Made by a program: the position numbers and the translations under genes. A stretch of 64,000 nucleotides of DNA from Gremmenia infestans (lineage: Eukaryota; Ascomycota; Leotiomycetes; Helotiales; Hamatocanthoscyphaceae), in NCBI GenBank assembly GCA_032629725.1, contig JAFEVB010000029.1:1240001-1304000 (forward strand), given 5' to 3'. Each line of letters starts with the position of its first letter. Position 1 is the first letter of the stretch. Below are positions 48,393 through 60,058 of the stretch, piece by piece. The notes under the pieces are model-generated. The model did not search any database, was not told the DNA's origin, and was given only the letters and a program-made list of their open reading frames with translations.

Positions 48393-51300
48393 TCATCTGG
48401 GAGATGTCGCTTCTGGTTCCGAGCTAATCGAGGTTGCCAAACTTGAAATGGTCTGCCCAGCGGTTGAGCTTGAATTTGAAAGTGATGGCTCACCTTCATC
48501 TGCCAGGCTTTCTGTACCTTGCAATAGTGTTGGCTGATTATGTGTCTCGACACATAGTGTAGGAGGTTTCGCTGGATTTGAAACTCGACGTCGTTTCGAT
48601 GACCAGAATGATGTGGACAACTTGTTCTTGCATTCGATGAAGGTCGACGACGAATATTCGGCCCTTACGCCGATGGTTGAAAAGAGTGTTTTTGGCTCCA
48701 ATTCACGAATGCGGCATGTATCACCCGGGCCATTGCCGAAGACAAAGCCGCCGTCTTCATGGCCTTGTAATAGGGCTAAGAAGTCCTGCCCAAGTTGTGG
48801 CTTCTTACATTTATACAATGCTTGGGTATGAGTTCCAGAAAACGAAGAGCCATGTACGTGGCTATCAATGATCTGCTGTTGAGGTCGCCATTCTATTTGA
48901 TCGGCTAATCTTGCACCATTCGATCCCATGTTATGCCGATGAAGGAGATTGCTCACCGACTTGCCAGTTGCAGCAAGATAGTTTTTCCCTGAGGGTACGA
49001 CTTTCCATGGCTCGCATAGACAATCCGATGCAACGGGAACGATGCTTTGGGGGAGTCCTCGAATGAAAAGAACAATGGGCTGGCACTTAGAGAGGTAGGT
49101 CCAAGGTTGTTGGACTGATGCTTCTTTGATCTCCATCATAGTCTCGGTACGAATTGTGTCCTGGAATTCAACTCCACGAAGAAATTTAGGGCATGATTTT
49201 CCAGCCAGTTCTGCTTGGGCATTTGCCTGGTAAAGCCTTGTGCGAATCATGTCGAGGGTGTTCCATATTCTCAACAAGAATTCGTCCATTGGCTCACCTA
49301 GGGATTTGGGATCGCCTAAAGAGTTCCCCTTACAAACCCGGAGGGTAAGGCTCTCCACTATGGCATTCGCTGTTGCCTCTGGGCTGCTTGTGTCTCCCGA
49401 GGCGTATTTGATATCCGATTCCACATCATCCCTAAACAGCTTGCAACGAAGTTCAGCAATGGTACAACGAGCCATGAAGAAGACAACGCAGATTTCGGGT
49501 AACAGCCATCCAATTTTTTCCTCCGGGTCGTATAATAATATATTGCGTCGCAACGCTGTTTCGAGAACATCGTATATAACCTTCGATTGAGGGAGCATCA
49601 GCATAGATGGAATGGAAACAGGTGACCAGCCGATTGACCCTGTTGCACCAAAGTATCCGAGACCCTCGCTTCCAATACTCAATTGGTAAGACTTGACATA
49701 ACCCGACCCTTTGGAAGCTGGTGCTCCTGAGGTATAGATGGTGCTTGGAAAGCTTGAAGTTGTTATGGCAATGTGTACCTTTGGCACCCATCCAAGAAAT
49801 GCTCGTCTATTCATCAGACGCTTTAGATCCAATGAACGAAACCATTTTTGAGATGTCTCTAGCTTCTGTAGAAATCCAGGTGGGGCCTCCGAAGCCCAGG
49901 CGCCATAAGTAGCTTCACTCTCAACGTGCCACTGAAACGCATCGTCCTTATCTAGCTCTTCGACTGGGTAGAGTAAAGTTTGAGTGCCTCTTACCACGAG
50001 GCCTCCGTCAATCTCCAGGATCCCCATAGATCGCGCCATTAACACCATGTCTGCAAAGGCAATCTCCAATCCCTTGCCTTGTATTCGTTCGGGGTGAGCA
50101 AATGGCTGTGCGATTACTGACCGAGGGAACAAAGAATGCCAACATGGTACATCTCCAGGGACTTCTTGTATATCAGATAGAGAGATCTCGATACTCTTTG
50201 TGCCATTCTGATAGCCAAGAACCATTATACGACAGGTTGACATAGCTACAGTAGCAAACGGCGAGAAGCGTATCGCGGCACAAAGCCATGATATGCAAGA
50301 GGCGACTTGTACTTGGATCTCTTGACTTGCCGAGACGACAAGTAGCGCTGTTGACTTGCAAGAATTGTCGAACTTGGGTCTGGGTCTATCCGTAAGTGTA
50401 AGCTCCATCTCAGGGGTCAAAATAGTCATTGTAGTCTCGGTAACTAATCGCAGTATCAATATCATTGCATCAATATCAGTGGATAATATCCTACCTTTTA
50501 CTGGTGTTTGAATGAATTGTTGAATAAAATCCAAGATGACCGGACCAGCTTCTTTCCAATTAGCTTCAACATAGTCCTGGCATCGCATGGCAGTGGCATC
50601 TTGTTTGTTGCCAGTGATTGTCATGATCCCCCCTAAACTTTGGCCTGGAGAGTAGTATTTTCTCAAATACTCTAGTACCTCCCAAATAATTTCGTACCAC
50701 ACTGAGAATTTGCTCCATGAGTTTGTCGTCGAGGAGGCTGCTCTGACTGCATGCTTTATATTTGCCACATGATCTCGTCGAGTTCTCATATAGTCCTCTG
50801 AAGGGTATAGGAATGTACTGAGTTTGGTTCGGAGAGATTTCAATGCCACTGAAGTATCAAGGAACATTTTCAGATTTGACAACATAGGTGCAGCTTCCTC
50901 ATGCAATATATAGCCATCGACGTCAACGTCTTCTTCTGCACTGTCATCTGAGCTGTCCATGTCCAATTCAGGTAACTCGGTTTTGAGTGTGGCACAGCCT
51001 TCACCTTGTTCAACAAACTCATTTTCGTATATCCTAGATTCCAAGACTTGGCATACTCTCCGTGCAGCATCTTTCGCCTTCGCGTACACAAATCTGGCTA
51101 CAACCTTCTCTTGCTGATTGTGAGCTTCGCGTTTAAGATTTGTACCGAAGTTCTGGAAGAGACGCCCGAGATTCCGTTCGAACCTTGCGTCGCTGACTCG
51201 AAAGAGAGCTCCATCGTATAATATGGCAAGCTCGAAGTCATCTCTTAGTACATCTAGAAGGAGCTCTAGAGCATCTACTGACTCGCTTTGTGAGGATGAC

Positions 51301-52161
51301 ACACTGGATATATCGCTAATTGTTGAAAATATGCTGCCGGTGATGGAGTCAGGGGAAGAGGGGACAGACTCTGTTCTGGATACATTTTGGGGCGAATTCT
51401 GGTGGTTCCAGGGGGGCCATTGAGGCAAGGCTGTTACTTCTTTTTCTTCAGGAATACGCAGAAGAGGAAGTACAGGTGTTGCTGTGGTATTGTCTTCGTT
51501 TCTTACTGTATCTTCCGAAGCAAAATTAATGGTGGGTTCATGGTGAAAGCGCGGTTTGTATATTGCTTGAAATTCTCTTGGTGTCTCTATCTTACTACCC
51601 CCATTTAGCAAGTTACTAAAGTTCCAAGGTTTGCAACTCACAGCGAAGGGGCTTGATTCTCAGATGCGCTCTCGGACGCTCTGCTCCCCTCTCCAGATTT
51701 ATAAGGCTTCTCTCCTTGCGTTTCACTACTATCACATCAGCTTTTTCAACCAAAACCTCTTTTTTGCCACGCACTGTCGATGCATATGCCGAGCTAACAA
51801 GTCAGGCCGGTGAAACGCTCGCTCGCAGTCCTCGAATGTGCACGGGTAGGCTGGCTTCTGATGACTCAACCGGTGGCGCCTGCAACTTGTGTTAAATCCA
51901 TGCCGAGAATCAAATACTACATGTGACAAACCGAAGGTGCTCTGCTCTCGTGAAGGTCTGATAAGAGGTCAGTTATATGTGCCCATGAATCTGGTGGGCA
52001 AGAGACTTTACCTTCTGACATATTTCGCACGTGTTTACTGGAACGCCTTTCTTGGCCCTTGATATTCTCCCAGAGACAGGCGTATATTTGACAGGTATCT
52101 CACTACCAGAATCGGCCGATCGTGAACCATTATTTGGGAAAGCAGCGCTTGGAAAATCCAT
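48393..52161 (-). CDS. large C2H2 zinc-finger transcription factor
   Basis: Predicted nuclear regulator. Exons on the minus strand: 52161-52012, 51957-51932, 51879-51775, 51728-51642, 51594-48393; 1189 aa, all phases hold. The four short 5' exons encode two adjacent C2H2 fingers: C45/C48/H61/H65 and C72/C77/H90/H94, joined by a Krüppel-like linker (SHQKPAYPC). The single large exon codes about 1,070 residues without a domain I recognise. It has acidic and Ser-rich stretches (LDMDSSDDSAEEDVDVD), then a long mostly helical region, and a Ser/Thr-rich C-terminus. Using only the long frame (start 51641) would lose both fingers. It is the only regulator in the 44-57 kb block, so it might control its neighbours; that is inference. 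Confidence 0.8.
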
Positions 52162-52607
52162 CGTGATATCAACTCTGTTGGGAATTCTGAATGTCGCAAG
52201 GCTGGGACTAAAGTGACTTAAAAATACTCCTCCTTCAAAGAACAATTGGCACAAAACACAGCTATAGGAGCTCCCTGGCTAGGCAGGACAAGGTAGGATA
52301 TTCTTCGATACTATAATATAGCTGCAATAAACCAGCTGGTTGTAAGATGGATAAAGTATTTTGGAATGACAAAGTCACAAGGACTTGAGGTTAAAAATCG
52401 CTATGCGCCACTTTGGAAGCGTCAAGCGCCTATGAGAGAGTTCATACTCGGTGAGCCGGATAAATAGGGATCCTGGTGCTATTGTATATAAATAGAATCT
52501 TTACCACAGCTACTGTGTCCCAAATAGGTATAGCGTAGCCCTACCCCGTATGCTCTTACCATTGAAGTATTACCCATTCCCAGCCCTTCCGTACCAATAA
52601 TGGCTCC
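52162..52607. other. intergenic region
   Basis: 446 nt between the C2H2 factor start and the oxidoreductase stop (both minus). Promoter of the factor. Nothing else recognised. Confidence 0.5.
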
Positions 52608-53843
52608 TCATTCAAGGTCAATTGCTTTGTTTTCACGCATAGAGCGATCAGCCGCAATTGCAATACTAAGTGATCGAACAGCATCATCCATATGCTGGGA
52701 GAGGTCTCGATCCTCGCGAATAGCATCCAGCAGAAACTGCTGCTCACGCGCACAAAACTCATAACGGTTCGGCTCATCTTCTATGGAGAGCACCTTATCG
52801 TGAGGACGCCCATCAATCATGGTATTCACGCGTAAGTTTGATGTCTTTGTGTGGCTGTTGATATCGGCTGAGCTACCATTTGCAGAGTTCCCCTCCACGC
52901 CAGTAATCACAATCGATACTGAGTCGCGAGGGCCCATCACGTCTTTGATAAAATATGCTGTCTCTGATATCACTAGAAAATGATGAATCAGTTATTTCCT
53001 ATGTAAGGGCATTTCGGAAGGAGAGAAAGCCTATTTTTCCAGTTTAGGAAAGTTATAGGAATTAGAGCACACAAGATGAAACATAACAGAAGGTTGCAGA
53101 TTAGAATCAAAGAGCTAATTATCCTTACTAGGACCCCATCCAGATTCGTACCAGCCGACCGACCCATCAGCAAAAAGAACCTGAAGATGGCCATAATTGA
53201 CCTGCCCATCGGACGGAGTTTCATTAGTAAGACGGAGGCCCATGCCACGCACTTGGACAGGTTTGCTGTCGGTGATTTGCAACATGATATCGACATAGTG
53301 CACGCCACAGTCAATAACAGGATTCTTGACATCCTGAAGTAAGCGCATGTGAATAGCCCAAGCCTTTCCACTAGATCGCTGGTTTAGATTCATCCGCATC
53401 ACAAACGGTGGACCAAGCTGCCGAGCCTGCTGAATGAATTCGAGCCAGCTGGGATGATGTCGTAGGATGTAGCCAATTACCAGCTTCCGGTTCGTACGTT
53501 GTGTTGTATCCACGACGCGCTCCGCCTCGGCCACTGTCACCGCCAAAGGCTTTTCTACAAAAACATGTGCCCCGGCTTCCATTGCGGCTACAGCATAGTC
53601 GGCGTGGGTATCAGTGTGTGTATTGATCGATACAACGTCGGGCTTAAGCGTAAGGACCTTTTCTAAGCTTGAGAATAGCGGATATTCCTTGAGTGTATCT
53701 GGTAATGTCGTTACTGGACTACGATTAACAAAGCCGATTATCTGAAAACCGGCGTTGTGATGGTAGGCGAGGGCATGGCTATCGCCCATCTGACCAAGTC
53801 CAATAAATGCTATACTCAAGGGCTTGTCATAACCTTTCTTCAT
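52608..53843 (-). CDS. Gfo/Idh/MocA family oxidoreductase
   Basis: NAD(P)-dependent dehydrogenase of the family that acts mostly on sugars, inositols and their acids. Exons on the minus strand: 53843-53129 and 52972-52608, 359 aa; the junction forms an ATG codon reading MISETAYF. The N-terminal Rossmann fold has GLGQMG, and the EKPLAV motif carries the conserved EKP lysine. The C-terminal domain has DCGVHYVDIMLQI, whose His aligns with the catalytic position. The frame is open to another ATG at 53999; the added 52 residues are Ser/Thr/Arg-rich and could be a targeting extension, but starting at MKKGYDKPLSIAFIG gives the usual family length. The substrate is unknown. Confidence 0.85.
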
Positions 53844-54749
53844 TTTAAATATCAAGGGTTGCTGGTTTGGTTGAGAGACTGGTGGAATTATAATTTCGGA
53901 AGGAACTTGCAGGCGAGACAAGGCGACAGAAAGACACTGAGACACGGTAGATTTATTTGTACTTCTACAAGATCTGTAACGTATTTTTGTATTGTTCATG
54001 GATTATACTAAGTGTCTAATTATTTGTAGAAACAGGCAATGCTGCGGAGTTCACCAGTGCTCCACGCGTGAACCCCATTCTTGATGTCAGTTCTAATAGA
54101 GTCCTATTAGATTAAACTTTGCTCTTACTATCTAATAAGCATACACTATTCACAGTGGACCTGAAAGCACAATGGATTGATTTCACTATTGTACCTTACC
54201 TCGCAGATAAGTGGATCACGTTGCAATCACATACACATACTTCTAGATATATATCTAACCCGGACTCCACTCCATGGCCGCGTCTCGCAGCTAATTTCGA
54301 TCTAAGCACTGTTTTTACTAGTATTGACAAGAATAAGCACTACCATGTAGCATCTGCCGCTGCCATTTTCCCATCTCTCACTTTGCTCAAGGTAAGTTAT
54401 ATGTAACGTTCTATGTTCTATACCATACAGTTCACCAAGGTAACCTTCGTCTTACTATCCCCTAACTTCTGCTCTCCTGTTTACGCTCTCTTGATTATAG
54501 TAATAGCAAGTTTGATACCAAGTTAGGATATTATAGAAATGTATAAAGCTACTTGAAACCCCCCACTTGCGAACCTTAAGACTCCCTGAGAGTTTAGTGC
54601 GACATAGAGTTTGATTACGCAGCACCTTTTTATCTTAGTAATTTTGAGCTGCTCCCCTTAACGCCGTAAGCGCCTTCTACGCTACTATTTTCAAGCAAGT
54701 TCAATTAAAGTATCCTTATAGTGAACTGCATATACTGCTTAGATTGAGC
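53844..54749. other. AT-rich gene-poor stretch
   Basis: 906 nt between the oxidoreductase start and the SDR stop. Rich in TA steps with many stops in all frames (about 54000-54740). It could be a degenerate repeat, but I see no terminal repeats or transposase fragment. A possible in-frame N-terminal extension of the oxidoreductase reaches 53999. Confidence 0.4.
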
Positions 54750-55124
54750 CTAACGAGCAGTATAACCGCCATCAACAGGCAAATTAATCCCCGTCACCCA
54801 ACTTGCATCATCACTCGCAAGCACAACCGCCATCTTTGCAATATCGCTCGGTACACCCGGTCCCCCAAACGGATGCCGTTCCTCCAGCACCTCAAGCGGA
54901 GTCATATGCGTAGTGGTCTCCTCGAAAATCGCAGTCCTGGTATCTATCCACACCCCAAAATCAGCTTTGCTGCTCTTAAAGATACGAGGGGGAAAATAAG
55001 GAGAATATACAGCCGGGACATATTGCATTCACGTGAATTCGATGTTTGGCGTAATCCCAAGCTACCTGTCTCGTCAAACTAGTCACAGCTCCTTTCGAAG
55101 CACAGTAACTCGCTTCGATCATCA

Positions 55125-55164
<40 letters not shown>

Positions 55165-55795
55165 AGCTAAAGCTAAAGTCCTCGGAATCAAACTTACAGT
55201 TCTCCGGCCCACCTACAAGTCCCTTGATCGAAGACATATTCACAATCCAACCCCTATCACCCGACTCATGAGGAGGCTGTTCCAGCATCTGAGCAGTAGC
55301 GTATTTACAGCCTAGGAATACAGATTTCGCGTTCACGGCGAGTGTGATATCCCACGTCGATTCGGACGTCAGGTGTACAGGTTGCGGGTCCCTGGCCTCG
55401 AGCGCTACACCTGCATTATTCACCATTCTTTCCACATCAGCATTCGCTCACTCCCTGCCCATTCTCCCAAAGCAAATTTAAACACCGCTGCCAAAAATAG
55501 AAAAATCTCACATATCCAATCGCCCAAACGCCTTTACCGCATCGGCGATAAGCTCAGACATGTCTGCTGCTCTCGACACATCTGCTTTGACGAAGATGGA
55601 TTTCCCGCCTGTCTTTTGGATTAGCTCGTGGGTGGAGATATTTGATTCGCTGGGTACGAGGGAGTTTGCGGATGGCTTTAGGTCGGAGCAGATGACTGAA
55701 GCGCCTTCTTTGGCGTACAGGAGGGATATGGCGCGGCCTAGGCCGGACGAGGAGCCTGTTACTACTGCGACTTTGTTGAGGAGTCTTCCTGCCAT
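54750..55795 (-). CDS. short-chain dehydrogenase/reductase (classical SDR)
   Basis: NAD(P)(H)-dependent oxidoreductase. Exons on the minus strand: 55795-55512, 55427-55198, 55112-55011, 54943-54750; 269 aa. Motifs: cofactor site TGSSSGLG, NNAG, catalytic Ser in NMSSIKG, and YCASK with the catalytic Tyr and Lys. The C-terminal segment GINLPVDGGYTAR is typical of classical SDRs. The acceptor of intron 2 is GATCGAAG (exon reads SSYCASK); the next AG, four bases later, would shift the frame. That intron carries a long TC/GA microsatellite. Substrate not predictable; such enzymes often reduce 3-oxoacyl, sugar or polyol substrates. Confidence 0.88.
55129..55163. repeat. TC dinucleotide microsatellite in SDR intron 2
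   Basis: About 17 TC units in an uninterrupted run within the intron 55113-55197 of the minus-strand SDR gene. On the coding strand it is a GA run upstream of the branch region. Confidence 0.95.
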
Positions 55796-56122
55796 GGTTG
55801 ACGGTATCTTTGTAGGAGTGGAGGGATAGGTCGGAAATGAAGCTATGTTATTTTCAGGTGAGTTTGAAAGAGATGTGTTGAGGAATATGGATAGAGGAGG
55901 GAAGAGGGGGTTGTGAAACTATGCCAGTAAAGAAGGTTTACGTGCCTTGTCATAGCAACTGTGCCGAGACCCGCAGGACTATTGTATACGTAGCAAGGAG
56001 AACTTAGATATGCGAATAAAGTAAAAGGAAATGTAGGGAAACTTTGCATCTATTAGTCTACCGTTCTATACCTCTGTTCTATAGGGTCTAAGTCAACGCC
56101 TTGTAATTCATACTCATACCGT
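55796..56122. other. intergenic region
   Basis: 327 nt between the SDR start and the histidine phosphatase stop, both minus strand. Likely SDR promoter. Nothing further seen. Confidence 0.5.
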
Positions 56123-57181
56123 CTAATTTGGCAGCTGCTCTGTACCAGAAATATCATGTGAGTGAGCACCATTTGGTCTCACCCCTTTATCTCTTCCCTC
56201 CTTCCCAACTTCCGTCATATGAGCCGCATTCTCATTCGATCCCTCATCAAAAGTGAATCTCCGAAACTCACATGTGTGCCACGCCGTACCTAATTTTGAT
56301 CAGCTGACCTCTCATCAAAAGATTGATCCCGTTTGTACACACCTCTAGGAAGAATCAAGCCCCTCCAATCTTCTGTCAAGTAATGCAGGAAAGCGCCATG
56401 CGTAATAAGAGCAATGTGCTCTTCCGGACGCTTCCACAGCCAACATCTCAACGCCGCTGCACGCTTCTGCACTGCTTCAAGACTAGCTTCATACTCCCCT
56501 TTCTACATCACATATATAACCTGTATTAGCAAATATTCGGACGTCAATTTCAAGCGGATTGGGATATTCCATACCTTGGAATTCCATCCCTCCTCTACAA
56601 GCGAAAAGTCAATCCTCCCCACATCAAACCCATACTCTTCTTCCTCAAAAATCTCAGTCAGAGCAAGCTTGAGACCTGCAGGGTCGGTGCCGGTATCGCA
56701 CGGTTTGTCGCTGATCTCTTGAGCTTTGGGGACTAGCAAGAAGGGGACTTCTTTTCTTTGCAAGACACCTCTGAGGCCGAGAACGGCGGTCTGCGCAAAT
56801 CATGTTAGTATGTATGATGGGAGTAGTTAATTTTGAGAGGGTGATGGAAACGGACCTGCACGGTGCGGCAAAGCGGAGATGCCATGACAATGTCGACATC
56901 TTTGTGGAAAGAGAAGCTTTGTCGTAGGTCTAGACATTGGACTTTGCCCGTCGGCGTTAGGTGGGGGTCTCTGACGAATGAGTTGCCCTGTTGTTGCTGT
57001 TAGTTTTTCCCTCGGTTTCACATAGAAGAACACCAGGCCATTCTGGCTTGAAGTACGCCTACTAGGGCTTGTGATTTGCGGGGTGGCGGGGTATCATAGC
57101 ATCGTATCATACCTGGGGTTGTGTCTCGGAGATGTTGTGGTATCCTTGCCCATGGCGGATAAGGTACAGAGTTTTCACCAT
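56123..57181 (-). CDS. phosphoglycerate mutase-like histidine phosphatase
   Basis: Member of the branch 1 histidine phosphatase superfamily (Pmu1-like in fungi). Exons on the minus strand: 57181-57113, 56987-56856, 56790-56575, 56502-56343, 56289-56123; 247 aa. The N-terminal LIRHGQGYHN contains the phospho-accepting H10; the second catalytic His is H174 in ITHGAF. SPLCRTVQTA has the conserved Arg. The donor of intron 2 is GTCCGT, weaker than usual, but the phase and protein alignment support it. The last exon encodes a hydrophilic 55-residue tail. A true glycolytic mutase is unlikely, since the usual mutase motif order is absent; a broad phosphatase is more probable. Confidence 0.85.
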
Positions 57182-57766
57182 CACGGAAGCGTGTCAAGAC
57201 CGTCTAGGAGAGTTGAGAGGTTCTAGTCGAGTGTTGAAAGCAATGCTCTTTTTATTCGCTGTAGGTTGGTATGTAACGTATGTTGAAGAAAAAAAGTATT
57301 GAATACTCGGGAGACCTGCAGGGGATTCACGACAGAATTAGCGCAGATTCCCGGCAAAGTTTCCTTGATATTGCTTTATTCACAGCAGCGACTGCGTGAC
57401 TAGCTGATATTCATTATTTGTATTAACAGTTACACAGGTGTTGGAATTGGGATACAATAATAACTCGTTTCCAATCATACCAACGGGCACCTGAATAAGC
57501 CAGTTAAGTATCTTTGCGTAACAGCACCTGTTGTCTACAAGCACATGACGGATTGGGAAAACAACTATTCAATAATGCTTTTGCTCTCGAAGAGGTATTG
57601 GTCAATGAATGCATAGAGGCACAAGTATCTACCTAATAGATGGACATCCATCCCTTGACGCCAACCGTCAAAAGCCCTACTAACTCCGCAACTCCATGTC
57701 CAAAACATTACAGAAGCCAGACCGCGGCTATGGCTCCTGATTGGGGTATCACAAATCAAATCACTG
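57182..57766. other. intergenic region
   Basis: 585 nt between the histidine phosphatase start and the GRF-finger gene stop (both minus). Nothing recognised. Confidence 0.5.
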
Positions 57767-58709
57767 CTACATGCTATCAGCCATAGCCTTAATCACAGCC
57801 TTCTTCTTCTCCAGCTCCGCTTCCAGACTCGCAACTCTCGTCCTCAACTCTTCAATCTTCTCATCCTTTGACTTCAACGCCAGCCTCGAGATATCCCTCC
57901 CCTTCTCAATCCCCGACAGCTTTGAACCAAGTTTATCACAGATAACCTGCACCTTGGAGCACGTCTGCGCATCCACCTTCCCCTTCAACACCTCCATCAC
58001 ATCGTCCGTAATCGCATACCCCGTCTTCCCCATCTCCGCGCGCCTCTCGACTGATTCGTTGGGCGACGCAGAAGGCGTTTGCATATCTCTGCTCTCCCTG
58101 TCTGTTAAAACCCCCGTGACAGGCGTCGGCAGCCCCGCTCTTATGCCACCCCCCGGCGTCGCAAAATCCCTGCTCTTGACAGCCTTTCGCGGAGTCTGCG
58201 GCGTAGGCATAGGTGTTGACGAAGTTTGCGAAGCACTAGTTTCCATTTCCGCCATCTCCTCAGGCGAGACATCAAAGCCGCCAAAATCGCTATCAGACCC
58301 CTCGTCCAGCTCATCATATTTCCGCTTGTTCTTATTGTAGCTAGCCACAGAAGGTGTGGTGGGAGGTGTTGGGGAGGGTTCGATGTATTGATGTTCTGGG
58401 GTAGAGGGACGGGCGCCTTCTCCTTCTCGTTGCCTGGCTTGGTCTTCCCAGAGGAAGAACTTGCAGTGGTCGTCGCGCTTGCTGTGTTTCTTGCATGTGT
58501 AGAACCAGCGGCCTTTGTTGCTGGTGTCTTGCTTCACCTGGAACCGGGCGGCGGGTTGACGGGGATCGCAATTGCCTGTGGGTTGTTAGGATTGATGTCC
58601 AAGGTGGTATTTGAGGGGCTTACTCACAGAACCATGTGCCGTCTTTGAATAGGCCTTTGGGGGACCTGGTCGCTATTGGCCTGCCGGTCTTGCTCGGAGT
58701 ATGAAACAT
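57767..58709 (-). CDS. GRF-type zinc-finger protein with C-terminal coiled coil
   Basis: Exons on the minus strand: 58709-58628 and 58575-57767, 296 aa. The N-terminal GRF finger (residues about 20-70) reads GTWFCNCDPRQPA.., GRWFYTC, DDHCKFFLW; Zf-GRF motifs bind single-stranded nucleic acid in APE2, NEIL3 and TOP3A. Here the finger stands alone: no nuclease or topoisomerase part follows. The middle is Pro/Thr/Ser-rich with TP sites (PTPQTP, GLPTPVTG). The last 60 residues form a coiled coil (KSKDEKIEELRTRVASLEAE). Likely a nuclear accessory of DNA repair or replication; this is inference from the finger only. Confidence 0.82.
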
Positions 58710-60058
58710 TGTAAGCGTTGATAAGTTGTAGCAAAGAGCGGAGAGTGGTGTGATGCCAGTGAAATATGACCGCGCGTAGGAAGCTATTCGGCGATTGGCA
58801 AGAGGGGTTGTTGGGTGAATATGCCGAATTAAGCTCCTTTGTCTGGCCGTTACACGTTGCAGAAAGAAGCTTCTCGTATATCGTCAAGTAATTGTATTGC
58901 GAATAATGGGCTTTTTACAATGTCGCACGTTGGGTATAATCTTCATTATTGATCTCGCTGTGTTGTAGACGTCAGCCTTGATGTTTCCCAACCCCCTCAA
59001 ATAAGGCTTATCGCAATCGGTTGCCAGCCACCGCAATACGGGAAGTGGACGGCACGGCGTCCACCCTCTCGCTTAGCCCATCTCCCCCCTATTTACACAA
59101 GAGTCAATAGGGGTTCCTGTATCGAGGTCCCTGCTGACACAAAATCCATTTATTTTAGCCTTCCTTTTGAATTTTGAAGCATGGGTCCAGGTTTAGGATG
59201 GGCGGTCCTGAGGTTTAGTACTGGAGAGAAAGGGAATGGATGAAAGATGGGATAGGAAGATTACGAGTCCATAGAATGCAAACAAGCCTCCTTTCTACTA
59301 CCCCATATACCGTGCCTACTCCCAAAGTGCAATACCGTGCACAAGCTCGACGTAATATATAAATTGATTTACGGTTCAAGGAACTAATCTAGCAGCCTCG
59401 CACACCGGATGGTGCCAAGCGACCGTCTCTCCTGGTTCCCTATTCAAGGCAGCTCTTCCTCGCGTAAGAGGTGAGAAGATTACGGAGGAGCGAGGAGCGA
59501 GGAGCAGGCTGCGATGCTACAAGCGCGGGAGTAAGATGAATAATACGCCCGCTAGGAGTAGAGCTAGGTTCATTTTTGAAGGAATTTGAATGTTCCCAAG
59601 CCGCATTTGAGGATTCTATATATTTTTTAGTCAAAAGAGTCGAGTAAAATATATCAAGTAATACATATTAAGTTCTATCTACACTCCATAGCGTAGGAGC
59701 ATCTCGACGAAATCCTAACAGGTGGACAATTAGTAGAGTGTATTTCTCCTTACAGAAGTATTGTCTTACATCTTTATTACAAGACTTTACTCGCAAATGC
59801 TAAAAGCCTAAGTAGACAAGTAAATGCGATATGATTCACTTCTCTTATTTTGCGTGTTCTATCACCCGTCTACTAGAGCTTACTGTTAAGCTAGTTTAAC
59901 CGGCACCCCACCTTAAGGTACAGTAGCCCCCATTCTCAGCCTCTTCTCTTCTCATCACGTTTTATATTCTAGTTTGTTCCTCGGGTGTATGCCAGTTTTC
60001 CTCTTAGACATTTCTACCCTCCCCAGTGTTAGCATTAGACACACTAGGTTGACAGAAG
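58710..60058. other. divergent intergenic region with short repeat
   Basis: 1.35 kb between the GRF-finger gene (-) and the amidotransferase gene (+). Has a 7-nt tandem repeat (GGAGCGA, about three copies) at 59487-59507 and an AT-rich stretch at 59620-59900. A short minus frame at 59440-59634 is not called. Confidence 0.5.

Noticed and set aside
53844..53999. 52-residue N-terminal extension of the Gfo/Idh oxidoreductase
   Set aside because: In frame with an ATG, but Ser/Thr/Arg-rich and beyond usual family length; kept only as an alternative start.
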